Positions 18,160 to 27,497 of a DNA stretch of 64,000 bases are shown in pieces. Under the pieces are notes generated by a model. That model saw nothing but the letters and a program-made list of their open reading frames with translations. It had not been told where the DNA came from and did no database searches. How positions within the stretch are numbered: the stretch's first letter is position 1; each line of letters begins with the position of its first letter. Source of the stretch: Clostridia bacterium (GTDB lineage Bacteria; Bacillota; Clostridia; Christensenellales; Borkfalkiaceae); contig JAFYTO010000017.1 of the NCBI GenBank assembly GCA_017558825.1, positions 1 to 64,000 on the forward strand. Reading direction: 5' to 3'. Made by a program: the position numbers and the translations under genes.

Positions 18160-18984
18160 ATGAAACAAGAATTTAAAACAAACGTAAACGATATATGTAA
18201 AATTAGCATTGTTAGGTCAAGTGATTTAGTTTGCTCTAACTTTGTTTATGAAGTTACGGACATACAGTCTAAAAACACTCGCACGGAAAATTATGTTTTT
18301 GGCTACGTTGTTGAGGGAAATGGAACTATTGTAAACTTTAACAATTCGCTACCACTTAGTGAGGGCGATGCTTTTTTTATACAAAAAAACACTACGTTTA
18401 GCATTTTACAAGACGGAAATCTTAAATATTTCTACATTTCATTTGACGGTAGGCGTGCAGACGAACTTGTTGACCGTTTAGAACTTAATAACGGCGCACA
18501 AGTTTTTAATTTTAAGTCTAATTACAAAGAAATTACATCCTTTGCATTTGACTGTTTAAAAAAGGCAACCGACCATAATACCGACCTTTTTGCCGAATCT
18601 ACGCTACTTTACTTATTTGCTCACTTAGAAAATAAAAAGACGGAATATAACGACCTCCTTTCAAAAATTATTACTATAACTAACAGCGAATTTACTAGTT
18701 TAGACTTTACTTTAGGAATGCTTGCGCAGTATTTAAACTACGACCCTAAATATATATCGTTTTTCTTTAAGAAAAGCAAAGGTATTTGTTATACCGATTA
18801 TTTAAGAGATTTGCGCATAAAACGCGCCGTATTTTTAATGGAACAAGGAATGACGAGTATTAAAAATATTGCTCTTCTTTCAGGCTTTAAAGACGCGCTT
18901 TACTTTTCAAAAATATTTAAGCAAGAAATAGGCAAAAGCCCAAAAGACTATATAAATTATTTAGAACAAACAAGTAAGGAGTAA
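18160..18984 (+). CDS. AraC-family transcriptional regulator (1)
   Basis: A 274-aa regulator: an N-terminal cupin-like sensing domain (PLSEGDAFFIQKNTTF) and a C-terminal double helix-turn-helix of AraC type (LNYDPKYISFFFKKSKG, then IALLSGFKDALYFSKIFK). The ATG at 18160 is chosen because upstream in-frame starts lie inside or before the promoter; this makes the message leaderless. It is divergent from the GNAT-Gfo/Idh operon and co-directional with the FGGY kinase and sialidase-fold gene, with 11 bp to the kinase. It probably senses the sugar handled by these genes and may also control the second copy of the operon at 27.5 kb, which carries the same 39-bp element. Confidence 0.88.
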   Translation: MKQEFKTNVNDICKISIVRSSDLVCSNFVYEVTDIQSKNTRTENYVFGYVVEGNGTIVNFNNSLPLSEGDAFFIQKNTTFSILQDGNLKYFYISFDGRRADELVDRLELNNGAQVFNFKSNYKEITSFAFDCLKKATDHNTDLFAESTLLYLFAHLENKKTEYNDLLSKIITITNSEFTSLDFTLGMLAQYLNYDPKYISFFFKKSKGICYTDYLRDLRIKRAVFLMEQGMTSIKNIALLSGFKDALYFSKIFKQEIGKSPKDYINYLEQTSKE

Positions 18985-18995
18985 AAACTACATAT

Positions 18996-20453
18996 ATGTA
19001 CTTATTAGGCGTTGACATTGGCAGTAGTTCATTAAAATGCGTAGTATTTGATGAACTTGGCAATTTGATTACCAGTATAAAAACTAATTACAACATAATT
19101 GAAAACGGCGATTTTGTTGAGCAAAACCCGCACGATTACTATAACGCGTTTATTAAAAACCTTAAACAGATAGATAAAGAAACTCTTTCAAAAATAGAAG
19201 TGCTTTGTGTTTGTGGACAAGCGCCTACGGACATTTTTGTTGATAAAAACGGTATTGTTTTACGCAACGCTATTATGTGGAAAGATAGGCGTGCTAAAAA
19301 ACAATTGGAGCGTCAAAAGAAAGCATACACTTTTACTCAACTTGAAAATTTTGCAGGTTGCCCTATTTCAAAAACGGAAAATTGGACGCCTTTACGTATG
19401 GCTTGGATTAAAGATAACGAGCCAGAAATTGCAAATAACATTTATAAAGTGTTGCAACCAAAGGACTATTTAATTTATAGGCTTTCAAACAAATTTGTTA
19501 CAGACTTGTGGAGTGCGCGTGCATTTGTAAACATTAACACGGGCGTTATAAATGAAGAATTACTTTCTTTTTACGGCTATAACAAAAACGTTTTGCCTAA
19601 AATTTTTAAACCTACTGACGTTTGCGCTACCCTTAACAACGAAGAAGTTGTAAGTTTAGGTTTAGGTAACAACTTAAAAATAGTATGCGGTTGTAGCGAC
19701 GGGTTTGCATCAGTTTTATCTGCAGGCGTATTTTCAAAAGGCAATGTGGCGTTTAATAGCACGGGGACTTCCGAAATAGCGGGCGTTGTTAAGCAAAACG
19801 ATAAAAGTTTTGAAGGCTTGCATATATTCCCAAAATCGCTTACCAATGAAAAAGGCGTTATTTTTGGGCCAACGCAAAGTGGCGGGTCATCACTTATTTG
19901 GCTTGCAAAAAACTTGTTAAACGTATCGTTTGACGAAATGATTTCTCTTGCAAGCAACTCCCCTGCGGGTAGCAACGGGCTTGTATTTTTGCCATATATT
20001 AGCGGAGAGCGTGCGCCTATTTGGGATAGCAATGCAAAAGGTTCGTTTTTTGGTGTAAAAAGTTCACATACTGCAAGCGATTTTGCAAGGAGCGTTTTAG
20101 AAGGCGTTGCTTTTTCTATAAGAAATATTATGGAAAGTTCTAATCAAGACATAGACGAATTAAGGATACTTGGCGGTGGCAGTAAAATACCGCTTTGGTG
20201 CCAAATTAGAGCCGACGTACTTAATGCTAACGTGAACGTTATTGACTGCGACGAAGCTTGCGCACAAGGCGCAACAATACTTGCAGGCGTGGGTATAGGG
20301 CTTTATAAATCATTTGCCGACGCAACCGAAAAAGTTTGCAAAATAAGCAAAACTTACAATCCTAATAAGGAAACTGAAAGCGTTTACAACAAAAACTATT
20401 ACGTTTATAAAACGTTATATAAAAACACAAAAGACTTAATGAAACAAATGTAG
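18996..20453 (+). CDS. FGGY-family carbohydrate kinase, xylulokinase-like
   Basis: An ATP-dependent sugar kinase of 485 aa. The N-terminal phosphate-binding loop is DIGSSSLKCVVFD (7-19), the catalytic aspartate lies in GCSDG (232-236, Asp235), and the C-terminal domain has the GGGSK adenosine-binding motif. Overall it resembles xylulokinase more than glycerol kinase or rhamnulokinase, but substrate assignment in this family from sequence is unreliable. It follows the AraC gene, whose 3' end contains its AAGGAG site (about 14 nt from the ATG, slightly long). The sialidase-fold gene follows 16 bp later. Likely one operon. Confidence 0.88.
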   Translation: MYLLGVDIGSSSLKCVVFDELGNLITSIKTNYNIIENGDFVEQNPHDYYNAFIKNLKQIDKETLSKIEVLCVCGQAPTDIFVDKNGIVLRNAIMWKDRRAKKQLERQKKAYTFTQLENFAGCPISKTENWTPLRMAWIKDNEPEIANNIYKVLQPKDYLIYRLSNKFVTDLWSARAFVNINTGVINEELLSFYGYNKNVLPKIFKPTDVCATLNNEEVVSLGLGNNLKIVCGCSDGFASVLSAGVFSKGNVAFNSTGTSEIAGVVKQNDKSFEGLHIFPKSLTNEKGVIFGPTQSGGSSLIWLAKNLLNVSFDEMISLASNSPAGSNGLVFLPYISGERAPIWDSNAKGSFFGVKSSHTASDFARSVLEGVAFSIRNIMESSNQDIDELRILGGGSKIPLWCQIRADVLNANVNVIDCDEACAQGATILAGVGIGLYKSFADATEKVCKISKTYNPNKETESVYNKNYYVYKTLYKNTKDLMKQM

Positions 20454-20469
20454 TTTAAAGGAGTAACTT

Positions 20470-21582
20470 ATGAAACAATCTGAAATTTTAAATTATTCCG
20501 TTCAAATTAACAACGGCTTAAAAGAAACGAGTGGCGATGGCGCATCACTTGTATTTGACTCAAAATACGGAATAACTTTTTGCGCATATATGCCTGGGCA
20601 TCAAGGTTGCTACGGCGAATCAAGGGGTAGAATTAGCCTTTCATACTTCCCTGCTTCTCAACCAACAAATATTAAATTTGTGGAAGTTTCAACCGACCAC
20701 GACGTTTATTGCCAAAACGCTTTTGGGCTTGGCGACGGAAAAATTAGAGTTATTTATGAAAAAGATAGCCGTAAAGACGGCGACCACGATATGTGCTATA
20801 AAGATTTTGACTTTTTAACGGAAACGCTTTCCGAAGAAAAAGTAATGATGCTTAAAAAAGATAACGGCGATATAGTAAAACTTACAACGTCCGAACAATT
20901 TAAGTATCTTGAAGAGCGTGGATTTAACAATCATACGTTTTTAAAAACGGAACAAATTTCATTTGGTAGCCACACTATTTTCCGCGCGGAAGACGGTTAC
21001 GTTTACGGTGTTATAACAAGTTACCTTGCAGAGCCTATTTTATATAGGTCAAGCGATAACCTTGCAACGTTAGAATTTTTTGCAGTTTGCCCATACACCG
21101 CTCAATATGAAATGGACTACAAGTTCTTAAACGGCAAAATTTACGCAATTTTTAGAACCCCACCAGAAAGAAATTCTATTTTTTACACAACGTCAAACGA
21201 TATGGGCAAAACTTGGAGTGAACCGCAAGTTATTGAAGATAGCGTTTCTTGTAGGTCACGTGTTATAAACTACGGCGAACATATTTTAATGGTAGTAAAC
21301 CACTATAACGAAGATACTGGTAACCGCCCAGACATTCAACAAGGAAGAACAAGTTTAAGGTTTTATTTTGCCGAAAACGGCACACCTTGCAAAGAAAATA
21401 TGGTTTTAGAACTTTACTCAAAATGCGGTATGGTAAACGCTTGTGCTTTAAATATTTTAGGCGACGTGTATATTGCATACAGCACGTCTGAACTTGCATT
21501 AGAGTATCACAACGGCAATCCAAAAGTTCGCGGAAAAGACGCCGTTAGATTTGTTAAGATAGGCGATTTAGAACAAAAATAA
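20470..21582 (+). CDS. Sialidase-fold (BNR) protein, putative cytoplasmic glycosidase
   Basis: A 370-aa beta-propeller protein with one clear Asp-box, SNDMGKTW (242-249), and weaker repeats, as in sialidases. There is no signal peptide, so it acts inside the cell or is exported by another route. The FRIP arginine motif of true exo-sialidases is not obvious, so sialic acid specificity is not supported. It has an AAAGGAG site and lies downstream of an FGGY kinase under an AraC regulator. A role in cleaving or isomerising an imported glycan fragment is plausible. Confidence 0.7.
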   Translation: MKQSEILNYSVQINNGLKETSGDGASLVFDSKYGITFCAYMPGHQGCYGESRGRISLSYFPASQPTNIKFVEVSTDHDVYCQNAFGLGDGKIRVIYEKDSRKDGDHDMCYKDFDFLTETLSEEKVMMLKKDNGDIVKLTTSEQFKYLEERGFNNHTFLKTEQISFGSHTIFRAEDGYVYGVITSYLAEPILYRSSDNLATLEFFAVCPYTAQYEMDYKFLNGKIYAIFRTPPERNSIFYTTSNDMGKTWSEPQVIEDSVSCRSRVINYGEHILMVVNHYNEDTGNRPDIQQGRTSLRFYFAENGTPCKENMVLELYSKCGMVNACALNILGDVYIAYSTSELALEYHNGNPKVRGKDAVRFVKIGDLEQK

Positions 21583-21596
21583 AATATAAAATATAT

Positions 21597-21627
21597 AAAA
21601 AACCACTTGTATTCAAGTGGTTTTTTT
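21597..21627. terminator. Bidirectional terminator between convergent genes
   Basis: An AAAAAACCACTTG/CAAGTGGTTTTTT hairpin with a TATT loop; serves the sialidase-fold gene (plus) and the GH38 gene (minus). Confidence 0.85.
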
Positions 21628-21630
21628 GAG

Positions 21631-24006
21631 TTAATTATCTTCCGTAATTAAAACTTCTTCAAGTTTGCCGTTTGCAATTTTAACCGTTTTAATTTCAAAT
21701 GGTTTAATTGTAAAGTTAAATTCATTATCGAACACTTTTAAGTTTACGGCTTCTTCATTTGTTGAAAGGCTATTAAGCCTTACAATAACGTCATTATTAA
21801 ACTCACACTTTTTAACTGCCGCAATTTGTACGCCTGCGCCTTTAACGCTAATAAAGCCGTAAGTGCTTGGCAATTTGCCGTTATGGTTAGGCTCGCAAAC
21901 TGTGAACGGTGGATTGTTTAATTCCCTTGCCTTTTTAGGAATTTCATTTTCAATAAAGTTGCCAACGTATGGAATTATTGAAAGTTTACCGCTTGTAACA
22001 CCTTGTTCCATAATAGGATAATCTCTACCGTCGTTTTCGCTATCGTCACGCATATCGGCGTAAATTGGTGCGCGAAGTATCGTTAATCCTAAGTCGCAAC
22101 CCGTTTTATTGTAACCAAAAATTGAGTTTGCTATATAGCCAATACCTTCGGTATTGTTATGTAAACATATCCACTCGCCCATAGGCATATCGGTTACGCT
22201 ATCAACCCTATTTTCATAAGCAAATGGAGAAGATGCGCTAACGGTTGAATAGCCCGCGTTTGTCATAAATTTTAAAACAACGTGCTCTTCGTGCCAATTT
22301 ATGCTGTAGTCAATTTCTAAATGGTCGGCTTCGTTATAGAACCTATAGTAAACCGTTAAGAAAGACGTGCGGAATTTATAGGTTACTTTAATAACTTTTC
22401 TAATTTCGTTATCTTCAACAACTTTAAACTCGTTAAGAGTAAAATCTTCAAGCATTTCACCGTATTCAGTAAAGTTAAAGCACTCGCTATCCGCCATATC
22501 TTTAAAGCATTTTGGCGTAAATATATTAGTGTAGTTTTTGTTTGTTACGGCTGAATATAAGTTCTTAATTAAGCCTGTTTTAGCGTCAAATTCGCAAGTT
22601 AAGCCTTTTGTTTTAACTACGTTAAAGTTAGTAAGTTTTGGAAGTTCTTTTTCCGTTTTAACAACCTTAAATACTTTATAACCAACTGCAGGAATTTTTG
22701 CCTTAAACACTACCCTTGACCTAAAGCCAGGAATTGAGGAACACTCTAAAATTACACCGCACTCGTAAAGGTTGCCGTCCTCATCTTGAAGAGCAACGCC
22801 CTTTTGATATTTAGGGAATTCGTGTTGCCATTGCATTTCCGCTTCAACGTAGCCATCATAATCGGTTTCATTAAAATTGAATACAAAAATATTCCAAGGG
22901 TCAGGGTTAACGCCAACCGTTTTAATATTTTTAACAAGTGAAATAAGGTTAAGCCTTAAACTCTCTTCACTATTTGCTATGGCACGCTTATATTGCCTAT
23001 AAGCATCTCTATAAACGTCAACGGAACTTGCACCGCCTAAAATATCGTGGAAAGTGTTAAATAAAAGGTCTTTCCAGCAATTTTCAAACTTTTCCGCATC
23101 GTATTCGTGGCCTAAAACCTGCTTTGTTATAAGGTTTAATTTTTCAGCGTTTAATACGGAATATTCGCCTACTCTATTAAGCGTTTTTGTTTTTCTATCG
23201 TTAACGTATGGGCCAAAGTTTTTAGTAAGCATTTCGCCTTCGTGAGTAATAGGCGCTTCGTCTTGCGCTTCAAAATAACCCTCAACAGAAGAACATTTTA
23301 CGGTGTACGGCTTTTTCTCACTCATCATTTTAATTTCTTCAATGGCTTGTTTTGTAGGTGCGCCACCGTGGTTTGAAACGCCGTAAATAATCATTTCATC
23401 ACTAACCGCGTCTTGCATTTTTGCTTCGGCCCTTTCAATGTTTGCGCCTACGTCACGTGCAAAAAAGTCACCATAATGGCCAAATCTAAAGGCTCTTACC
23501 TTTGTTCCGTCCTTACCTTTCCAAGTAAAATAAGGGTTTTTAAGTTCAAAAAACCATTTTTCAGGGCGATAGAAGCAGTAATATTTCATACGGCTTTTTT
23601 CAAGTATTTGCGGAGTTTGAGAATTGTGACCAAAAGAGTCTATATTAAACAAACATTTAGAATATTTGTTAAAGTTTTGCTTTAAATATTTTTGTCCGTA
23701 AAGTGATTGACGTGCGTAACTTTCGCCACTTGCACTAAAAGTGTCTGGCTGAACCCACCAACCTTCGTTTAAATCCCATCTTCCTTCTTCAATGCGTTTA
23801 GAAATTTCGCTAAACATTTGAGGGTCAATTTTCTTAATCCATTCAAAAATTTGCGGATTAGAAAACGAATAAATAAAGTCAGGCGATTCGTTCATTCTAT
23901 CAAGCGCACTTCTAAACGTTGAGTGAATAGAAGTTAAGCCTTCGTCCCAAGTCCAAGTCCAAACGGGGTCGTAGTGAGTGTTGCCTATCATATAAATGTT
24001 TTTCAT
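21631..24006 (-). CDS. GH38 alpha-mannosidase
   Basis: A 791-aa glycoside hydrolase removing alpha-linked mannose from glycans by a zinc-dependent retaining mechanism. Zinc ligands and the active site are visible: NTHYDPVW at 9-16 (His11, Asp13) and the nucleophile aspartate in NIDSFGHN (Asp123). The family middle and C-terminal beta domains follow (the VDSVTDMPMGEW segment lies around 620). There is no signal peptide, so imported oligosaccharides are the probable substrate. The ATG at 24004-24006 is chosen over an upstream one because of an AAGGAG site. It is transcribed divergently from an AraC gene at 24105, its likely regulator. The length matches bacterial GH38. Confidence 0.93.
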   Translation of the reverse strand: MKNIYMIGNTHYDPVWTWTWDEGLTSIHSTFRSALDRMNESPDFIYSFSNPQIFEWIKKIDPQMFSEISKRIEEGRWDLNEGWWVQPDTFSASGESYARQSLYGQKYLKQNFNKYSKCLFNIDSFGHNSQTPQILEKSRMKYYCFYRPEKWFFELKNPYFTWKGKDGTKVRAFRFGHYGDFFARDVGANIERAEAKMQDAVSDEMIIYGVSNHGGAPTKQAIEEIKMMSEKKPYTVKCSSVEGYFEAQDEAPITHEGEMLTKNFGPYVNDRKTKTLNRVGEYSVLNAEKLNLITKQVLGHEYDAEKFENCWKDLLFNTFHDILGGASSVDVYRDAYRQYKRAIANSEESLRLNLISLVKNIKTVGVNPDPWNIFVFNFNETDYDGYVEAEMQWQHEFPKYQKGVALQDEDGNLYECGVILECSSIPGFRSRVVFKAKIPAVGYKVFKVVKTEKELPKLTNFNVVKTKGLTCEFDAKTGLIKNLYSAVTNKNYTNIFTPKCFKDMADSECFNFTEYGEMLEDFTLNEFKVVEDNEIRKVIKVTYKFRTSFLTVYYRFYNEADHLEIDYSINWHEEHVVLKFMTNAGYSTVSASSPFAYENRVDSVTDMPMGEWICLHNNTEGIGYIANSIFGYNKTGCDLGLTILRAPIYADMRDDSENDGRDYPIMEQGVTSGKLSIIPYVGNFIENEIPKKARELNNPPFTVCEPNHNGKLPSTYGFISVKGAGVQIAAVKKCEFNNDVIVRLNSLSTNEEAVNLKVFDNEFNFTIKPFEIKTVKIANGKLEEVLITEDN

Positions 24007-24044
24007 AATAATTTCTCCTTGTTTTAATTTTAACATTAAACCAT

Positions 24045-24073
24045 TTGATTTTCTACTTTTAAAGTGATATAAT
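24045..24073 (+). promoter_or_regulatory. Promoter of the second AraC gene
   Basis: -35 TTGATT (24045-24050), 17 bp, and -10 TATAAT (24068-24073) with an extended TGA. The start codon is 31 bp downstream of the -10 box. Confidence 0.7.
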
Positions 24074-24104
24074 TAATATACTATTGTGATATTTAGGTGT
24101 TTTT

Positions 24105-24962
24105 ATGAATGATTTTATTATTGCAAAAGAAAAAAATAACGTTGATAAAGATAGGGGATATCTTTTAAGTTTCGTTTACGGCAAAAGCAAAGGCTGTAAA
24201 CTTCATTTGCACGAATATTACGAGTTGTTTTTAATTTTAAAAGGCTGTATAACGCACTACGTTAACGAAGAAAAACAAACTTTAAGCGAGGGGGCTTTAG
24301 CTCTTATTAGACCTAAAGATATTCACACCCAAATTTGTAAAAACGAGAACACGTCTTTTGTAAACCTTGCCTTTACCAAGCAAATTGCACTATCTGCCTT
24401 TGATTATTTATTTAATACTAGCGTTCAACAAAAGTTACTTGACAGTAAAATGCCAACGGTAGTTTATTTAAGTGCAGCAAATAAGCAACGCATTTTAGAT
24501 AGGCTTAATGAATTAAATGCGTTAAAGCGTGATGATATAGCTACCTCAAACGTATTAATTAGGTCTATTCTTGCAGAAATTTTACCAATACTCACAACTA
24601 ATTTAAGCGAATATGAAAATAACAGTATTCCATTATGGCTTAAAGAATTAACGTATAAAATGTCATTGCCTGAAAATTTTACGCTAGGTATAGACAGAAT
24701 GGTAGAACTTTCTAAAAAAACGCGCGAACATCTATCTCGCTTAGTTAAAAAGCATTACAACGTAACTTTAAGTGATTTTATTAACGATTTAAAAATTAAC
24801 TACGCAACAAACCTATTAATAACTACTAATATGCCTATAATTGACGTATGTTTTACTTGCGGTTTTCAAAACGTAAGCCATTTTTACAGCGTGTTTAAAC
24901 AAAAAAATAAACTTACCCCAAAAGAGTTTAGAAACGAACATTTAATGCAAATCAATATATAA
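24105..24962 (+). CDS. AraC-family transcriptional regulator (2)
   Basis: A 285-aa protein with an N-terminal cupin domain (KLHLHEYYELFLILKG, the metal or ligand pocket type, then EGALALIRPKDIHTQ) and a C-terminal AraC HTH pair ending in CGFQNVSHFYSVFK and LTPKEFRN. It is divergent from the GH38 alpha-mannosidase with 98 bp between start codons, which suggests it regulates that gene in response to a mannoside. It is monocistronic with its own promoter and terminator. The recognition helices differ from those of the other three AraC proteins in this window, so it should have a separate operator. Confidence 0.9.
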   Translation: MNDFIIAKEKNNVDKDRGYLLSFVYGKSKGCKLHLHEYYELFLILKGCITHYVNEEKQTLSEGALALIRPKDIHTQICKNENTSFVNLAFTKQIALSAFDYLFNTSVQQKLLDSKMPTVVYLSAANKQRILDRLNELNALKRDDIATSNVLIRSILAEILPILTTNLSEYENNSIPLWLKELTYKMSLPENFTLGIDRMVELSKKTREHLSRLVKKHYNVTLSDFINDLKINYATNLLITTNMPIIDVCFTCGFQNVSHFYSVFKQKNKLTPKEFRNEHLMQINI

Positions 24963-24992
24963 AAAAGCGTTAGCAATGCTAACGCTTTTTTT
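24961..24992. terminator. Bidirectional terminator after AraC (2)
   Basis: A GCGTTAGC/GCTAACGC hairpin flanked by A6 and T7. Confidence 0.85.
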
Positions 24993-24998
24993 ACGCAT

Positions 24999-25598
24999 TT
25001 ATTTAATTGCGTATTCCTTACAATATTCTAAACATTTTTCTACCTCTTCTCTACCAATCGCAACGTCTGAATTCCAAGGCTCGTACGAGTGAGAAAATAA
25101 AATATTTTTTATTCGTTTATTTTTACTGATTTTTTCTATGGTTTTTAGATACTCTTGTTTGTTTTCAATACAGCAACGATATTTCCCCACACCCGCGCCT
25201 TGCAAAGCATCTGCCGAAATTAAAGTTCCACTGCGCTCATCAAACACTCCAATACAGTCTATTGTATGCCCCTTCAGCTCGCAAACAGTTAAACAATTAA
25301 AAATATTATCAATACTTTTATCTATAATTTTTACGTTAGGCGCAATCTCTAATATTCTATTTTTTCCACCAGCGTGGTCGCAATGGCTATGCGTAACGAC
25401 TAAATATTCAACGCCTGTTAAGCATAACCCCAAGTTTTGCAGTGCAGGAACTAAATACTTATCTATGTCGCTATCGTAAGTGGCGCAATCTACAAGCATA
25501 TTGCCATAATCAGTTTTCAGTAAAAATATTGAAGTATATAAATCTTCAAATGGAACTTTTAAGCGATATATACCTTCTACTTGTTTGGCGAAGTTCAT
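24999..25598 (-). CDS. Metallo-beta-lactamase-fold hydrolase
   Basis: A 199-aa protein with the metal-binding motif THSHCDHAGG (HxHxDH at 70-75), a downstream ligand histidine in LKGHTIDCIG and a FSHSYEPW segment that could supply the last ligand. It resembles small glyoxalase II or lactonase-like members. It is cytoplasmic, with no signal peptide. It lies 9 bp downstream of the second Gfo/Idh gene and is co-directional with it, so it probably belongs to the GNAT-Gfo/Idh-MBL operon; the first copy of that operon has no such gene. Lactone hydrolysis after sugar oxidation by the neighbour would fit, but this is inference. Confidence 0.82.
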   Translation of the reverse strand: MNFAKQVEGIYRLKVPFEDLYTSIFLLKTDYGNMLVDCATYDSDIDKYLVPALQNLGLCLTGVEYLVVTHSHCDHAGGKNRILEIAPNVKIIDKSIDNIFNCLTVCELKGHTIDCIGVFDERSGTLISADALQGAGVGKYRCCIENKQEYLKTIEKISKNKRIKNILFSHSYEPWNSDVAIGREEVEKCLEYCKEYAIK

Positions 25599-25607
25599 AT
25601 TTTAACC

Positions 25608-26855
25608 TTACTTTTTTGTTACCACGTTTAAGTATTCTTCAACTAATTTAGGGTCCGGTTTATAATCTGGGCGAGAGCAACAAGGAAGTGTTGGCTCTTT
25701 GCCGTCTGGACCGTAGAAAGGTGTTAAATAATCGTTTTCATACTTAATTTTGTCTTCTTCTTTTCTAAAATCAGGAACTTCGTAAGGCTTGCTTCCATTT
25801 AATATACTTCTCCAAGCAAGTATGCCTACGGAAGCCATAGTAGTGGCAAGGTAAACGTTTAATACAGGCTCTTTATTTTCTCTAATGCAAGTTAAAAATT
25901 CTCTTGCTACTAAGAAGTCTCCGCCACCGTGGCCGGACGCTTCAATAAGCGCACTGTCTTTATCATTCCACTCTGGAACGTAACAACTTTGCCTATTAAC
26001 ACCTTGTGGAGTATCCCACTCGTTATAAGAAAGTAAAATTCTATCCGTTCCATCTCTTAAATTTTCAACTTGACCTTTTACACCGCAAATACGATATGAT
26101 TGACCGTGTGCGCCAAACGCTGCACAGCCCGTAAGTTTAAATACGCTATCATCATCATTTAAAGTAGTTATAATGGCTGCCCTATCGCCAACGTCAAGCC
26201 CCATAAGAGAATCGCTAGGATTTGGCGCAAATACAGGCATAGCAGTTACTCTAATAGGTTTAGCACCAGTAATATACATAAGTGGTCCAAGTGAGTGCGT
26301 AATGTAATACGACCTTGGCAAATAATTGCGCCAATGTTTAGGGAAAGGTCTATACCTACGCATAACGTCATCATCGCCAGGCATTTCAGGGTGATTATAT
26401 TCGCCCTCTGCGTACAATAATTTACCTAACGTTCCACCTTGATAAACTTTTTTAATTTCCCAATTGAATTTCATAAAGGCAAAATTTTCATCAACCATAT
26501 AAATTGCCTTGCTCTTTTCAACTGCTCTAACAAGCGCCACGCCTTCAGCCATTGTTCCGTTAGAAATACACTCGCTTAAAACGTGAATGTCTTTTTCAAG
26601 TGCTTTAATAGCAAAAGGAACGTGCCCGTCAAAAGCGTTTGCTAAAACCACCGCTTCTAAACCAGGGTGATTTATAAACTCATCAAAATCTTTATAGCAT
26701 GCTACTTTATCGCCTAAAAGTTTTCTGGCATTTTCAAGCTTTTCTTCATCTCTATCGCAAACGGCAACCACGTCACCGTCATTTTGAAGTATAGAGGTTA
26801 TGTGTGCAGCACCTCTAAAAAGACCAAATACACCACATTTAATAGCTTTTTTCAT
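25608..26855 (-). CDS. Gfo/Idh/MocA-family protein, possible NAD-dependent glycosidase (copy 2)
   Basis: A 415-aa paralogue of the gene at 16167-17411, very similar across its whole length. It keeps GVFGLFRGAAH, the lysine-less LSECIS in place of EKP, and THSLGP. One active-site-region difference is visible: AENTPY of copy 1 reads DENFAF here, so the aromatic Tyr is replaced by Phe and the substrates may differ. It has an AAAGGAG site and lies 3 bp after its GNAT partner, with an MBL-fold gene downstream. As for copy 1, a sugar dehydrogenase or a GH109-like hydrolase are the two main readings. Confidence 0.85.
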   Translation of the reverse strand: MKKAIKCGVFGLFRGAAHITSILQNDGDVVAVCDRDEEKLENARKLLGDKVACYKDFDEFINHPGLEAVVLANAFDGHVPFAIKALEKDIHVLSECISNGTMAEGVALVRAVEKSKAIYMVDENFAFMKFNWEIKKVYQGGTLGKLLYAEGEYNHPEMPGDDDVMRRYRPFPKHWRNYLPRSYYITHSLGPLMYITGAKPIRVTAMPVFAPNPSDSLMGLDVGDRAAIITTLNDDDSVFKLTGCAAFGAHGQSYRICGVKGQVENLRDGTDRILLSYNEWDTPQGVNRQSCYVPEWNDKDSALIEASGHGGGDFLVAREFLTCIRENKEPVLNVYLATTMASVGILAWRSILNGSKPYEVPDFRKEEDKIKYENDYLTPFYGPDGKEPTLPCCSRPDYKPDPKLVEEYLNVVTKK

Positions 26856-26858
26856 AAT

Positions 26859-27467
26859 TTATCTCCTTTTATATTGCTCTAATTTTTCATTTACTATTTT
26901 AATTGCTTTTTGGTTATATTCTTTAAAATCGCTATCACTCATACCTTTAACTGATGAACGCTCACCACAATATTCCGTAAAACCAAATTTTTTATAAATG
27001 TTTATTGCAGGATAATACCAAGTACCTGTGTATAAGAATAGGTAATTAGAATAGCCAAGTTCGTTATAAAGGTCAAGCAAACGTGTAATTAACGCCTTTG
27101 CAATACCTTTGCCAGCGCACCTATCGCTTACCGCTATCCAATGCAAATTTTGCTCAATTTTGCCTAAAAATTCAAAATTCCACAGCGTACCTGTTGCCAC
27201 GTAATTGCCGCTTGGGTCTATAACAAACAACATTCTATCTTCAGGTTTTAAAATAGGGTCTTTTAAAAAATCTTTTGTAAAATGCTCCACGCCCTTTTCA
27301 ACACTTTCAAATTGACCAAGCTCAACCTCTAATTCTGCCCACTTTACTTCATCGCCTTTTTTATAAAACGAAAAAGAATAGCCACTAGGCAAAGCGTATT
27401 TAGGATAATTATTTGTGTCAAATTTTTCGTACGCTAGGCACATATCTTCTACACTTTTATCTATCAT
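26859..27467 (-). CDS. GNAT-family N-acetyltransferase (copy 2)
   Basis: A 202-aa paralogue of the gene at 17415-18026. It shares the MIDKSVED start, the FYKKGDE segment, the acetyl-CoA loop CAGKGIAKAL and the C-terminal YYPAINIYKKFGF motif. It has a GGGAG site before the ATG. First gene of an operon with the second Gfo/Idh gene and the MBL-fold hydrolase. Upstream are a promoter with the same -35 and -10 hexamers and spacing as copy 1, and the second 39-bp element at the same 53-bp distance from the start codon. The substrate is unknown. Confidence 0.88.
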   Translation of the reverse strand: MIDKSVEDMCLAYEKFDTNNYPKYALPSGYSFSFYKKGDEVKWAELEVELGQFESVEKGVEHFTKDFLKDPILKPEDRMLFVIDPSGNYVATGTLWNFEFLGKIEQNLHWIAVSDRCAGKGIAKALITRLLDLYNELGYSNYLFLYTGTWYYPAINIYKKFGFTEYCGERSSVKGMSDSDFKEYNQKAIKIVNEKLEQYKRR

Positions 27468-27497
27468 CGTTTTCTCCCATTTTGTTTTGTCAACTAC

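Noticed and set aside
20470-21582. True sialidase (NanH)
   Set aside because: One Asp-box is present but the FRIP arginine motif is not seen, and no nan genes for sialic acid catabolism are nearby.
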